DNA of 64,000 bases, taken from positions 124,001 through 188,000 of the forward strand of contig CACYHH010000004.1 of the NCBI GenBank assembly GCA_902774115.1, in the 5' to 3' direction. The stretch comes from an uncultured Spirochaetales bacterium (GTDB lineage: Bacteria; UBP6; UBA1177). The notes under the pieces are model-generated. The model was not told the origin of the DNA, ran no database searches, and saw nothing but the letters and a program-made list of their open reading frames with translations. Position 1 is the stretch's first letter, and each line of letters opens with the position of its first letter. Below are positions 8,551-17,972 of this stretch, piece by piece. Position numbers and translations under genes: made by a program.

Positions 8551-11273
8551 AAATATTGGAACTGAAGTTCAAAAACATAAATTCCCTCTACGGCGAATGG
8601 AAAATCGATTTCACCGACGAAAACTACCGCAGGAACCGCAATATTTTCCTGATTCACGGTCCCACAGGTTCAGGCAAAACAAGTATTCTCGACGCTATAA
8701 CGCTTGCGCTTTACGGCAAAACCGCAAGACAGAAAATCATCAACAAAGGCGATGCAGGGAACGAAGTCATGACGCGTGAAACAGGCAATTGTTATTCGCG
8801 CATCACCTACGAAACCGAGGATGGCGTCTATATTTCCGAGTGGTCGCAGCGACGTGCACGGAACAGCGCTTCAGCCGCACTGAAAGAACCGGAGTATTCA
8901 ATCAGAGAAAAAAACGGAGAAACGATTTCTTCGGGAAAAGCCTCTTACAACGCTCTGGAAAAGGCGACAATAAAAATCGTAAAACTCGATTTCAACCAGT
9001 TCTGCCGTTCCGTCATGCTCGCCCAGGGCGAATTCAACAGATTCCTTGACTGCGGAGAGAAAGAACGCGCCGAAATTTTAGAAAAACTGAACCGAAGCGA
9101 ACGCTACAGAGATATTGCGGTCAAAATCGCGGAGCGCTCAGATGCGGAAGAAAAGAAATGCCTGACGATAAAAACCAGACTCGACGCCCTGTCAGGCAAT
9201 ATTTTGAGCGATGAGAAACTCAACGGTTTACGTATAGAGCTTGATGAAAATCTGAAACAGCAGCTGGAACTGAACCGGCAGAAGGAAATTTTGAAGAAAG
9301 ATCTCATGTGGTATACGGAGTTCGATTCGAAACAAAAAGCTGCGGAAGAGTCAAAACAGGCTTTCGACGAAGCAAAAGAACGAAAAAACCGCTTTAAGGA
9401 AAAAGAGGAATTTCTCAAACGGGCAGAGCAGGCCGAGTCGTGCAGAGTCCTGTACACCGAACTGAAAATCATGCGCAGCGACCGGGCAAAAGACATTTCC
9501 GCACTTAACACTGTCGGGAAAGAACTTCCGGCAAAAGAAGAAAGTTACAAAAATTCCTTGGAAAAGCTGCAAAAAGAACAGGGCGTCAGGCAGCAGTTGA
9601 GCATTGAGCAGGAAACACAGCTTATTTTATGGAATGAAGTAAACAGCCTTGACTCGGATATAAAATCAATAGAAACGCTGATTTCACGGGACGAAAAGGA
9701 TCTGGAAAATCACAGACATAATGAGAAAAAACTGAAAGACGACTTGGCCGGATGCGAGAAAAAATCCGCAGCCTTGGCAGAATTATCAAAAACATGCGAT
9801 GAACTCGCAAAAAAAATCATTGAAAAAGAAGCCGGAATTGCAAAAATTTTTGCCGATGAAGGCCTTTTTCTTGCAGGCCAACTCGAACTCCGCCTTAAAC
9901 CGGGCGATATCTGCCCCGTCTGCGGAAACAGCTATCACCGCACCTGCACGGCGGAACCCGGCGATTCACATTTTCACGCAGCAGTCTCGAATTTAAAGCA
10001 GCTGAGCGACGAACGCGACAAACTGCTGAAAGAACAGGAGTCCGTAAGAGACAGTGTCAGAAAATCCGGGTCTGAACTTGAATACTGGCAGACAGAAAAA
10101 ACAAAACAGCTTGCAGATGCAGCGAAAGAGATTGCAGAAAAAGAAAAAAAACTTTCGGAACTGAAGAAAAACTGCGGGGATATGAGAACTCTCCGCAAAG
10201 AAAAGTTCGCTGACAAAAACGTTTCCGAAGAAGAAACGAAATTTTTCAAACAGATCCGTAGCAGTGAAGAAAAGATAAGACATCTTACAGAAACCAAAGA
10301 CAAACTTTCAAAAGAACTCACCGCTCTGCAGACGAACCGAGGAACTCTTCTTCTTCGTATAAACGAGCGCGGGACCCGCTTGAAAGAAAAAGAACTGGAA
10401 TTTCTGACATTGATCCGGGAGAAGAATTTTGCAGATGAAAAAGAATTTCTCGCTTCCCTTCTTGAACCGGACGAATTCAGCTCACTCTGCGAACAGCGGA
10501 AAAAAGCAGAGAACGAATTCAATTCCGCTCAGAAAGATGCGGAAAAAACGGAAGCCGTTTTCAAAGATTTTGCCGGAACAAAAAGACCTTCCATGCCTGA
10601 CAGGGACGAATGCATAAAGGAAACGGACGAAATCGAAGAAAAAATCGGCATACTGAATCAGAATCTCGGAAAAATAAACCAGCAGATCAGAGAGAGTGAA
10701 AAAAACGGAAATGCGGCGCGTGAAATTCAAAAAGAATATGAGAATCAGAAAAACATCTGTTCAAAGTGGGAACAGATGAGAAAATGGATCGGCAACAAGG
10801 ACGGCTCTACATTTTCCGTGTTTGTCCAGAGCCTTACTTTCAGGCGGCTCATCGCGATTTCCAACAAATATCTTCATCAGATGAAGGAGCGCTACACCCT
10901 GACTGCAAAAGGCGATCTCGACTTTCAGATCGAAGATGCGAACTTCAGCGAACCTCGCAGCATCTCAAATATTTCAGGCGGAGAACGCTTTCTTGTAAGC
11001 CTTTCGCTCGCCTTGGGAATAGCGGAATTTGCAGGCCGCAACATAAAAGTCGATTCGCTTTTTCTGGATGAAGGTTTCGGAACACTGAGCGGGCCTGAAC
11101 TTTCCAACGTTCTCGACACACTCAAGTTGATGCAGAAAAACGGCAAAATGCTCGGCATAATCTCACACCTTCCCGCCGTTATCGATGCAATCGAACAAAA
11201 AATCGAAGTCGTTCAAGTCCCGGGCGGTCACAGCATTTTAAGGGGTGACGGCATCGAAAGCCTGAACAATTAA
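8547..11273 (+). CDS. sbcC: SbcC ATPase subunit (Rad50-like)
   Basis: SMC-family ATPase of 908 residues, partner of SbcD. Walker A GPTGSGKTS is at about residues 35-43, the zinc hook CPVC at about residue 455 at the tip of two long coiled coils, and the signature NISGGERFLVSLSLALG is near residue 810, followed by Walker B SLFLDEGFG and an H-loop SHL. It is somewhat shorter than the E. coli protein because the coiled-coil arms are shorter. The HlyIII promoter probably serves it. Confidence 0.95.
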   Translation: MKILELKFKNINSLYGEWKIDFTDENYRRNRNIFLIHGPTGSGKTSILDAITLALYGKTARQKIINKGDAGNEVMTRETGNCYSRITYETEDGVYISEWSQRRARNSASAALKEPEYSIREKNGETISSGKASYNALEKATIKIVKLDFNQFCRSVMLAQGEFNRFLDCGEKERAEILEKLNRSERYRDIAVKIAERSDAEEKKCLTIKTRLDALSGNILSDEKLNGLRIELDENLKQQLELNRQKEILKKDLMWYTEFDSKQKAAEESKQAFDEAKERKNRFKEKEEFLKRAEQAESCRVLYTELKIMRSDRAKDISALNTVGKELPAKEESYKNSLEKLQKEQGVRQQLSIEQETQLILWNEVNSLDSDIKSIETLISRDEKDLENHRHNEKKLKDDLAGCEKKSAALAELSKTCDELAKKIIEKEAGIAKIFADEGLFLAGQLELRLKPGDICPVCGNSYHRTCTAEPGDSHFHAAVSNLKQLSDERDKLLKEQESVRDSVRKSGSELEYWQTEKTKQLADAAKEIAEKEKKLSELKKNCGDMRTLRKEKFADKNVSEEETKFFKQIRSSEEKIRHLTETKDKLSKELTALQTNRGTLLLRINERGTRLKEKELEFLTLIREKNFADEKEFLASLLEPDEFSSLCEQRKKAENEFNSAQKDAEKTEAVFKDFAGTKRPSMPDRDECIKETDEIEEKIGILNQNLGKINQQIRESEKNGNAAREIQKEYENQKNICSKWEQMRKWIGNKDGSTFSVFVQSLTFRRLIAISNKYLHQMKERYTLTAKGDLDFQIEDANFSEPRSISNISGGERFLVSLSLALGIAEFAGRNIKVDSLFLDEGFGTLSGPELSNVLDTLKLMQKNGKMLGIISHLPAVIDAIEQKIEVVQVPGGHSILRGDGIESLNN

Positions 11274-11317
11274 ATTTCCACCGCATTATGATTTTAACCG
11301 TCATACCGCTTCATTCC

Positions 11318-11345
11318 TTGATTTTTCAACAAGTATTTGTATAAA
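11318..11345 (+). promoter_or_regulatory. sigma-70-type promoter for 11415 gene
   Basis: TTGATT at 11318-11323 and TATAAA at 11340-11345 with a 16-bp spacer, about 70 bases upstream of the start. Confidence 0.55.
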
Positions 11346-11414
11346 AACCGCGCTTTGTCTGCATGGTTTTATGAGCAGGAATTTTCAATATGAAATAAGT
11401 TTTCGAGGTGAAAA

Positions 11415-11837
11415 ATGAACAGGATTTTTACGGTCATTCTGCTGGCGGCAGCAATAGTTTCGCTCGTTTCCACCGGATTCAGTCTGAAAAAAGTCTTTTC
11501 GATGGAAGAAGAGATCGCTCAGCTGAAAGCAGAAAAAATCGAGCTGATGCAGGAGCAGGAAGAATGCCTTGCCTACAAGGAAAAGTCGCTCAGAAAAGAA
11601 CTCGTCACGAAGTATCTCGATTCCATAATGGTGCTTCTCAACAAGATGGAAAAAGGCTATGAACCGACCAGAGAAGACAGTGAAAATTTTTACGAGAGAA
11701 CCGATTTCATTGCAAAGAACATCAATTCAGTCGCAGTTTCGCAGGAAGAGACAAACCTTGTACTGACCTTTATCGATTCGGCGAAAAAAACGTTCGAAAC
11801 AAGGATCATGACAGTGCCGGAAAAGGATAAAGAGTGA
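11415..11837 (+). CDS. Small membrane-anchored coiled-coil protein
   Basis: 140-residue protein, no family recognised. It has one N-terminal membrane segment (about residues 5-27), then a charged helix rich in Glu/Lys (MEEEIAQLKAEKIELMQEQ) that should form a short coiled coil, and a helical C-terminal half ending KDKE. No Cys in a lipobox position, so it is probably anchored by the helix rather than by lipid. A GAGGTG site precedes the ATG and a promoter is visible upstream. It sits 68 bases before the FHA gene on the same strand. Confidence 0.72.
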   Translation: MNRIFTVILLAAAIVSLVSTGFSLKKVFSMEEEIAQLKAEKIELMQEQEECLAYKEKSLRKELVTKYLDSIMVLLNKMEKGYEPTREDSENFYERTDFIAKNINSVAVSQEETNLVLTFIDSAKKTFETRIMTVPEKDKE

Positions 11838-11905
11838 ATTTTCTTGAAAATAAATTCTTATTATAGTATAGGGCGGTGTTTTTGAACCTTTGACAGGAGA
11901 TTTTT

Positions 11906-13099
11906 ATGGGCAAATACAGCAATTTGGTAAAAAACATCGGGAATGACACGGATAAAATCAAATTCACGTTTATAAAGGGAAAATACTCCGGCGGTGAATT
12001 TTCCATCCGCGAAGGGCAGAAACTTTCTATCGGCAGAGACATTTCTTCCGATGTCGCGATCGTTGATTCGAAAGTCAGCCGCAACCACGCTTCGATAACG
12101 GCGCGCGACGGCAAACTTTTCATCGAAGACCACAACAGCACGAACGGAACTTATGTAAACGGCGAAAAACTGAGCCCCTCGACTGCAACAGAACTCAAAA
12201 TCGGATCAAACTTTTCAGTCGGAGATTCAACGATCCTTGTCGGCGACGGAGCTGCTCCTGACGAAAACGCACCTGAAATTTCTTTCAAGGAAAACAGTTT
12301 CACAAAATCCAGAAAAGTTCAGGAAAAAACAATCCCTGAAACAAAGATCGAGACACCGGAAGAAGACGAAGAAGAGGCTTTCACTCTCGACGAATCCCTT
12401 CAGGTTATAACTACCGACAATCAGCCGGAACCCGAAAAAGTGAATATCGGCAGACTCAACCTCAAGAAAACGACAAAATCTGATATCGAAAAAGACAATC
12501 TTGCACATGCAAACACTTCTTCTACCGGCAGCCTTTCTGCAATGGATGTTGCTGATCTGCTCAAGATACTGGCTCAGTCGTCTTCCGCAGGATATCTCAA
12601 GCTCAATATAACTTCACCTTTCGCGGAACAGATCGAAGTTACGATCAGCACGACCGGAATAGTTGCATGCGAATCGATCACTAACAAGAACTTTGCACAG
12701 GAAAAAGCTCTCTCCCGCGCACTTCTTGCAAAAGACGGCGAATATTCGTTCAGAATCGACAACGCGCCGAAAGACGAAGTTGCAAACAGACAGCTCGAAG
12801 ATGTTTTCATGGAGATTTCCAACCAGAAAGAAAACCTCACCAAATACAGAGATATCGCAAATCACGGCAGACTTGAGTTCGCAAATCCGATCAAAGGCAA
12901 ACTTTCCGATCTTTCGAAAACCGAACTTGACACGCTTCAGTTCATGGTAAATTCCAAAGAAGTCATCACATACCTCAATGCTTTTCCGGATAACGACGAC
13001 TTCATCCTTATGTCGGAAATCGCAAAATACCTTGATTTGGGCATCATTTCCACCGGCAAAAAATTCGATACACTTTCTGACGACATTCTCGATTTTTAA
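11906..13099 (+). CDS. FHA domain protein with DUF4388-like domain
   Basis: 397-residue cytoplasmic protein likely to bind phosphothreonine peptides. The FHA domain lies at about residues 24-112 and keeps the key positions GRD, SRNHAS and NSTNGTYVNG. A Glu-rich linker follows. At about residues 205-300 is a domain starting GSLSAMDVADLLKILAQS with SAGYLKL, matching the DUF4388 (PATAN-like) pattern seen with FHA and response-regulator domains in Myxococcota and relatives. The ATG follows AGGAG. No kinase lies nearby, so the phosphorylated partner is unknown. Confidence 0.85.
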   Translation: MGKYSNLVKNIGNDTDKIKFTFIKGKYSGGEFSIREGQKLSIGRDISSDVAIVDSKVSRNHASITARDGKLFIEDHNSTNGTYVNGEKLSPSTATELKIGSNFSVGDSTILVGDGAAPDENAPEISFKENSFTKSRKVQEKTIPETKIETPEEDEEEAFTLDESLQVITTDNQPEPEKVNIGRLNLKKTTKSDIEKDNLAHANTSSTGSLSAMDVADLLKILAQSSSAGYLKLNITSPFAEQIEVTISTTGIVACESITNKNFAQEKALSRALLAKDGEYSFRIDNAPKDEVANRQLEDVFMEISNQKENLTKYRDIANHGRLEFANPIKGKLSDLSKTELDTLQFMVNSKEVITYLNAFPDNDDFILMSEIAKYLDLGIISTGKKFDTLSDDILDF

Positions 13100-13102
13100 A
13101 AA

Positions 13103-13861
13103 TTGATCCTTCCGAATCAGACAAAAGTTATCTATATTTGGGGAAATCCCCTTGATTTTTCGCTTTCACCGTTTTTTCAGGAACACTGCGCGATTCTTTC
13201 CGGGAACCGCATTCTCTACAAAATTTTCAGAGGAAGCGCGGAAGAGTTTCTGCAACTTCTGAAAAATGAAAGATGTATCGGTGCAAACGTCACAATTCCG
13301 CATAAAATCGAGGCTCTGAGCCTTTGCGCCAAACTCACTGAAAAAGCTCAGAAGGCAGGAAGCGTAAACACGATTTTTAAGGCATCGGGAAAAATCATCG
13401 GTGACAATACTGACGGCGCAGGTCTCGTAAAATGGCTTAAAATCAAAGGTGAGAATCTTGAAAGATGCGAAATTTTAGGCAACGGCGGCAGCGCGAGATC
13501 AATTGCAGCGGCACTTTCTGAAGAGAAATGCAGAATCACGATTTTCGGCAGAACAGAGAAAGGCTGGGAAAAAAATTTCGGCATTTTCAAGCCTCTTTCG
13601 GAATGGAAAGACGACTTTCTGACTATAAGCACCCTGCCATTCGAAGTTGAAGGCAGAAATGTGGTAACGATCGGATATTCTTCAGGAAAAATCCCAATTG
13701 ATGCTACCATGATGCTTGCATTTCAAGGCTGGCTCGGAGCACAGAGATGGTTTGGAAATACTCTTCCGGCAGAAGATTTTGCAAGAATTGTGAAGCTTCA
13801 TGCAAAAGCACAGTCTAATCAAGGACTTATATTGAATTTAGCGAATAAAAATGAGATTTAA
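13103..13861 (+). CDS. aroE: Shikimate dehydrogenase
   Basis: Reduces 3-dehydroshikimate to shikimate with NADPH in aromatic amino-acid synthesis. The substrate motif GNPLDFSLSP is at about residues 14-23, GANVTIPHK (catalytic Lys) is near residue 60, and NTDG precedes a nucleotide-binding loop GNGGSARSIA. The C-terminal Q.WLGAQRWFG segment also fits. The 252-residue length is slightly short. The start is a TTG at 13103, three bases after the FHA stop, without a good ribosome site, so translation may depend on the gene before. It overlaps the next gene by 11 bases. Confidence 0.85.
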   Translation: MILPNQTKVIYIWGNPLDFSLSPFFQEHCAILSGNRILYKIFRGSAEEFLQLLKNERCIGANVTIPHKIEALSLCAKLTEKAQKAGSVNTIFKASGKIIGDNTDGAGLVKWLKIKGENLERCEILGNGGSARSIAAALSEEKCRITIFGRTEKGWEKNFGIFKPLSEWKDDFLTISTLPFEVEGRNVVTIGYSSGKIPIDATMMLAFQGWLGAQRWFGNTLPAEDFARIVKLHAKAQSNQGLILNLANKNEI

Positions 13862-15038
13862 TCAGTTTTTGGGAAACATTCTTTCAACCGCTCTGGAAAG
13901 GCAGTCTGAAGGCGACAAATACGACATTCTGCTGAACTCTGTCTTCAAGGAAAAAAGGCTCGGAAAGCGCGACAGGATCTGGGTTTCAGACCGTTTTTTC
14001 TTCTACTTAAGGCACAAACTTTTTTTCGATGAAGTCTCGGAAAATTCTGAAATCTGCGCAAAAAACATTGCGATGGTTTTTGAAGATGAACCCGATGAAA
14101 TTTTGAGCGGAAAAATAGAGATTCTGCAAAAAAACGGAACTTACGACCAACTTTTCAACGAATCTTTCCCTGAATTTTTATCCAATGAAATCAGAGCTTT
14201 ATATGGCAAAAACGCTTTCGAATGGTTCAATTCAAAGGCAAAGACTCACCTGCGTACCAATTTGGCAGGAATTTCGCGGGAGGAACTTTCGAAAAGGCTT
14301 GAAAACGAAGGTTTCGTCAATTCTCCTGCTCCGCTCTCCCCTGCCGGAATAATTCTCGAGCCCACAAACAAAAGCCTTAAAAATATTGAGCTTTTTGAAA
14401 AGGGATCCTTTGAATTTCAGGACGAATCGAGCCAGCTTGCTTCGCTTTTAGTGAACAGAAACACTAAAACCCTCCTTGAACCGTGCGCCGGCGGCGGCGG
14501 GAAATCGCTTTCGATAGCCTCATTTTTCAAAAACATCGAAATCACGGCAAGCGATTCCAGAACCTATCTTTTTAAAGAGATCAAAGAGCGTGCGGCACGC
14601 GCCGGAACAAGAATCAAAACAGCCGGATTTCAGGATATAAGTGACAACTTCGATACCGTTTTCATCGACTCTCCGTGCAGCGGAAGCGGAGTAATCAGGC
14701 GCAACCCCGGAGACCGCTGGAAAATAGACGAAAAAATGCTTTCAGACCTCAACAATTTGCAGAAAGAACTCATTCAGAAATTCTCTGAAAAGGTGAGAAC
14801 CGGAGGTGAACTTATTTATGTCACATGCAGTTTTCTTAAATGCGAAAACGAAGAAATCATCAAAGATTTTCTCAGTAAAAACAAAGACTTTTCTTTGATT
14901 CCGGCAAAAGGACGCCTTCTCGAAAATCTCGGAAACGAAGAACTTCTTTCCGAAATCACGGAGGGAAATTTCCTCAAAATCGAACCGATGCACGAACGGG
15001 ATTTAATGTTCGGCGCGGTTCTTACCCGCCGCCGCTAA
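13851..15038 (+). CDS. rsmB: RsmB/NOP-family rRNA cytosine-C5 methyltransferase
   Basis: SAM-dependent methyltransferase of 395 residues, most like RsmB (16S rRNA m5C967). The SAM loop LEPCAGGGGKSLSIASF is at about residue 205, motif IV DSPCSGSGVIRR carries the PC cysteine, and motif VI TCSFLKCENEE carries the catalytic TC cysteine. The N-terminal region of about 130 residues would correspond to the NusB-like RNA-binding domain but is divergent. Assignment among RsmB-like paralogues is not certain from sequence alone. It overlaps aroE and is probably co-transcribed with it. Confidence 0.8.
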   Translation: MRFNQFLGNILSTALERQSEGDKYDILLNSVFKEKRLGKRDRIWVSDRFFFYLRHKLFFDEVSENSEICAKNIAMVFEDEPDEILSGKIEILQKNGTYDQLFNESFPEFLSNEIRALYGKNAFEWFNSKAKTHLRTNLAGISREELSKRLENEGFVNSPAPLSPAGIILEPTNKSLKNIELFEKGSFEFQDESSQLASLLVNRNTKTLLEPCAGGGGKSLSIASFFKNIEITASDSRTYLFKEIKERAARAGTRIKTAGFQDISDNFDTVFIDSPCSGSGVIRRNPGDRWKIDEKMLSDLNNLQKELIQKFSEKVRTGGELIYVTCSFLKCENEEIIKDFLSKNKDFSLIPAKGRLLENLGNEELLSEITEGNFLKIEPMHERDLMFGAVLTRRR

Positions 15039-15144
15039 TTTTGTCGATATATCGTTATACCGAAGCGGCGAATCGAAATTATTGAAATTTTTCTCAAAAT
15101 TCCTAAAATATAACGTTTTTTATTTGTCGCCTCAGGAGATCCTC

Positions 15145-16482
15145 GTGAAAAAACTCCTTCTTTTCCTTATCGCTTTGACATTTCTTGCCGTTTCGTGCAG
15201 CAGTTCGAAAAAAGCGGAAAACGATGCAGACATTCTGCCGGATGAGGATGCTGTCGACGAGGATTCGTCCGAAGAAGAACAGCTTGAAGATGACGAAGAA
15301 TCATCCGCGCCGGACGAAGATCTGCCTCTCGAAGAAGCGCTATGCAAGCCTAACCCTTGCAAAAACATGGAACACTCCAACGGAACATGCGAATTTGACG
15401 GAGACAAAAGCTACGTCTGTCACTGCGAAGAAGGTTTCTACTGGGAGGATTACAGGTGTACAGGACCATGCGACGGCGATCCGTGCAAAGATGTCGCTCA
15501 CTCGACTGGATGCTACGCGATAGACAGGGAAACTTACTCATGCAAATGTGAAGAAAATTATTTCTGGGAAGAGGGAAAATGCTTTGATCCGTGTGATGAC
15601 GACCCGTGTCCCGCCCATTCGACTTGTTACTCGGGATGGCATTACGGTGAAATTTACTATGACTGTTTATGCAAAGACAATTACTTTGAAGCAGATGACA
15701 GCTGCGTAAGTCCGTGCGATCCCAATCCATGCCAGGGAATATCGAATTCCACAGGAAAATGCGAGGCAAAAAATAAAAACGACTATTCGTGTGTATGCAA
15801 TGAAAACTATGTTTTCAGCAAGGGGCAAGGATGCATCAGTCCGTGTGACGGAAATCCCTGCGCCGGACGCGAAAACTCGACAGGAATATGTCTCACAATC
15901 AGCGAAAGCAGCTATTCATGCAGCTGCCAAGACGGTTTTGGATGGTCGGGAGCATCGGAAGGATGCACATCGATCCCTGAATGCAGCTCATCGAATACAG
16001 AACTGTGCAAAGATTCCTCAAGCGGAATTATGTGGTCGTCACTTTCAGAAGATGGCGCAATGCCCGGATATCCGGAATTTGACCCGTCCCTTGTCACATT
16101 CACCCAAGCCGGAAATTACTGCAAAAATCTGAAACAGGGAGGTTTCACAGACTGGCGGCTTCCGACAATAGACGAACTCAGGACTCTGGTTGTAAACTGT
16201 CCGAAAGTTGAAAGCGGCGGAGCATGCAAAGTCAGTGAATCAACAAACTGCCTTTCGCTTTCATGTTACTCTGAGGAAAATTGTGTATGTCAGGGAGAAA
16301 ACGACTATGCTGTATTCAGCAAATTCGGATATGAGCAGTACGGCCTGTACTGGTCTTCCTCTGCCAAAACAGAAAACGGTGAAAAGTTTGTCTGGGGCCT
16401 ATTGATGACCGGTGACGCTGCACTTGTAACAGCTGATCCTGAAGAAGATTATCTCGCCCAGGCCCGCTGTGTCCGCAAATAA
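15145..16482 (+). CDS. EGF-like/DUF1566 Cys-rich lipoprotein
   Basis: Predicted surface lipoprotein of 445 residues. The start is the GTG at 15145 with GGAG seven bases upstream; the resulting leader MKKLLLFLIALTFLAVSC is nearly identical to that of the ATG-started paralogue at 17972, which supports the choice. After lipobox Cys18 comes an acidic linker, then five EGF-like modules of the pattern PC-x-x-x-PC-(K/A)...H/NST...C...YSC-C-ENYFW. The C-terminal third is a DUF1566-like domain with the marks LCKDSSSGIMWSS, GGFTDWRLPTIDELRTL and a final ARCVRK. Function unknown; the modules suggest an extracellular binding or adhesion role. Confidence 0.85.
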   Translation: MKKLLLFLIALTFLAVSCSSSKKAENDADILPDEDAVDEDSSEEEQLEDDEESSAPDEDLPLEEALCKPNPCKNMEHSNGTCEFDGDKSYVCHCEEGFYWEDYRCTGPCDGDPCKDVAHSTGCYAIDRETYSCKCEENYFWEEGKCFDPCDDDPCPAHSTCYSGWHYGEIYYDCLCKDNYFEADDSCVSPCDPNPCQGISNSTGKCEAKNKNDYSCVCNENYVFSKGQGCISPCDGNPCAGRENSTGICLTISESSYSCSCQDGFGWSGASEGCTSIPECSSSNTELCKDSSSGIMWSSLSEDGAMPGYPEFDPSLVTFTQAGNYCKNLKQGGFTDWRLPTIDELRTLVVNCPKVESGGACKVSESTNCLSLSCYSEENCVCQGENDYAVFSKFGYEQYGLYWSSSAKTENGEKFVWGLLMTGDAALVTADPEEDYLAQARCVRK

Positions 16483-16493
16483 CGGAGGTCTTT

Positions 16494-17972
16494 ATGAAAA
16501 ATTTCATCATCTTGCTTACTATTTCGATATTTCTGCTTGCTTCGTGCGGCAATTCAAAGAAAACAGAAAACAATGATGCCGACATCGACATTCTGCCAGA
16601 TGAAGATATCTGCGACATTGACGAACCCGATGACAACGACGAAGAGAATGAGAATAATAATGATAACGATACCGGTTCTAACGTGGAAGATGACGTCGAA
16701 ATTGATGACGCCGAAACCGATGATACCGAAACTTACGGTCTGCCGAAGTGCAGTCTTCAGGGTAAAACTCCGTGCTACGATCCTTCATCAGAGCTTGTAT
16801 GGTCGTCTTTGTCCACTTACATGACTCATGACGAAGCCGTTATTTACTGTTACAATCTTGAAGAAGGCGGTTTTGCAGACTGGCATTTACCGGATATCGA
16901 CGAACTCAGAACCCTTGTCAGGAAGTGTACGCCGCTTGAAACAGGCGGCAAATGCAGAATCAGCGAAAAAGAAGAGTGTTTGTCCCGTGAAAACTGTTAT
17001 GATGAATATGCCTGCGCCGAGGCATGTTCCGGGAAACAGGACGTAATATTCAGCAAGCTTAACGACAATGTCGAATTGTGGTCAAATTCGAAGCGCACTG
17101 ACAGCACAGACCAGTTTTGGACAATAATGTTCCATATCCCTGAAATATACTATGAATATGACAGCTATAAAATGTATGTCCGCTGCACAAGAAGCGTTCA
17201 TTCGAGCGGAGAATCCGAGGGAGTGGAAACCAGAACCGCTGAATGCACCGGACTGCCGGAAAATGCGCAGTGGAACACTGTTTCAAGTATTACGCAGACC
17301 TGGAGCGGCATTGAATGGGAACCTGATACAGCAGGCGTATTTAATGAAGAACCGACAACAGAAAACTGCCGTTTCAAATGCGTTGACAATTACTTCTGGA
17401 TGATCTGGGATATTTTCTACAATCAGGAACGCGGAGAATGTGTGCCGGAGTGCGGCAAAACAAGCGCATCCGTCTGCGTCTACCCGGAAACAAGAATATT
17501 TTACGACAAAGATTCCGGAATGTTGTGGTCTGCCCAGGCAGATGAATCAGTTTACATACAAAACAACGGGACAAGGTGGGAAAATGCCGTCGCTTACTGT
17601 GAAAACCTCGTTACAGGCGGATACGACGACTGGCATCTGCCGAATATCGACGAACTGAGAACTTTGGTAAGGAACTGCCCTGGAACAGAAACAGGCGGCG
17701 CCTGCAATATAAGCGAAGTCAACGGTGAACTCTCTGAAATGAATATCAAGGACGAATGTGCAGGCTGTGCCGCTGACAAAGACTACACCGGCAAATACAG
17801 CAGACTGGGAGACAGACAGTTTACTCTCTGGTCTTCGTCTGTTGCCGAAAGAACTTACGTTTCTTCCGACCGGTTTATCTGGGGTTTTGATTTTTACCGT
17901 GCAGGCCCTAGTATGAGTAATGAAAATTTCGGCGGCGGATTTTATGTCCGCTGCACAAGAAAGGCTGAATAA
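16494..17972 (+). CDS. Lipoprotein with two DUF1566-like domains
   Basis: 492-residue predicted lipoprotein, paralogous to its neighbours. The signal MKNFIILLTISIFLLASC gives a lipobox Cys18, followed by a long Asp/Glu/Asn linker. Two DUF1566-like domains, at about residues 85-240 and 335-490, each have a MWSA/VWSS strand, a GG(F/Y)xDWHLPxIDELRTL segment and a C-terminal VRCTR. Each domain has its own pairs of Cys. It lacks the EGF-like arrays of the other cluster members apart from a short Cys-containing spacer. The ATG follows GGAGG. It starts 11 bases after the previous gene and its last base is the first base of the next, so the cluster is one transcript. Confidence 0.85.
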   Translation: MKNFIILLTISIFLLASCGNSKKTENNDADIDILPDEDICDIDEPDDNDEENENNNDNDTGSNVEDDVEIDDAETDDTETYGLPKCSLQGKTPCYDPSSELVWSSLSTYMTHDEAVIYCYNLEEGGFADWHLPDIDELRTLVRKCTPLETGGKCRISEKEECLSRENCYDEYACAEACSGKQDVIFSKLNDNVELWSNSKRTDSTDQFWTIMFHIPEIYYEYDSYKMYVRCTRSVHSSGESEGVETRTAECTGLPENAQWNTVSSITQTWSGIEWEPDTAGVFNEEPTTENCRFKCVDNYFWMIWDIFYNQERGECVPECGKTSASVCVYPETRIFYDKDSGMLWSAQADESVYIQNNGTRWENAVAYCENLVTGGYDDWHLPNIDELRTLVRNCPGTETGGACNISEVNGELSEMNIKDECAGCAADKDYTGKYSRLGDRQFTLWSSSVAERTYVSSDRFIWGFDFYRAGPSMSNENFGGGFYVRCTRKAE

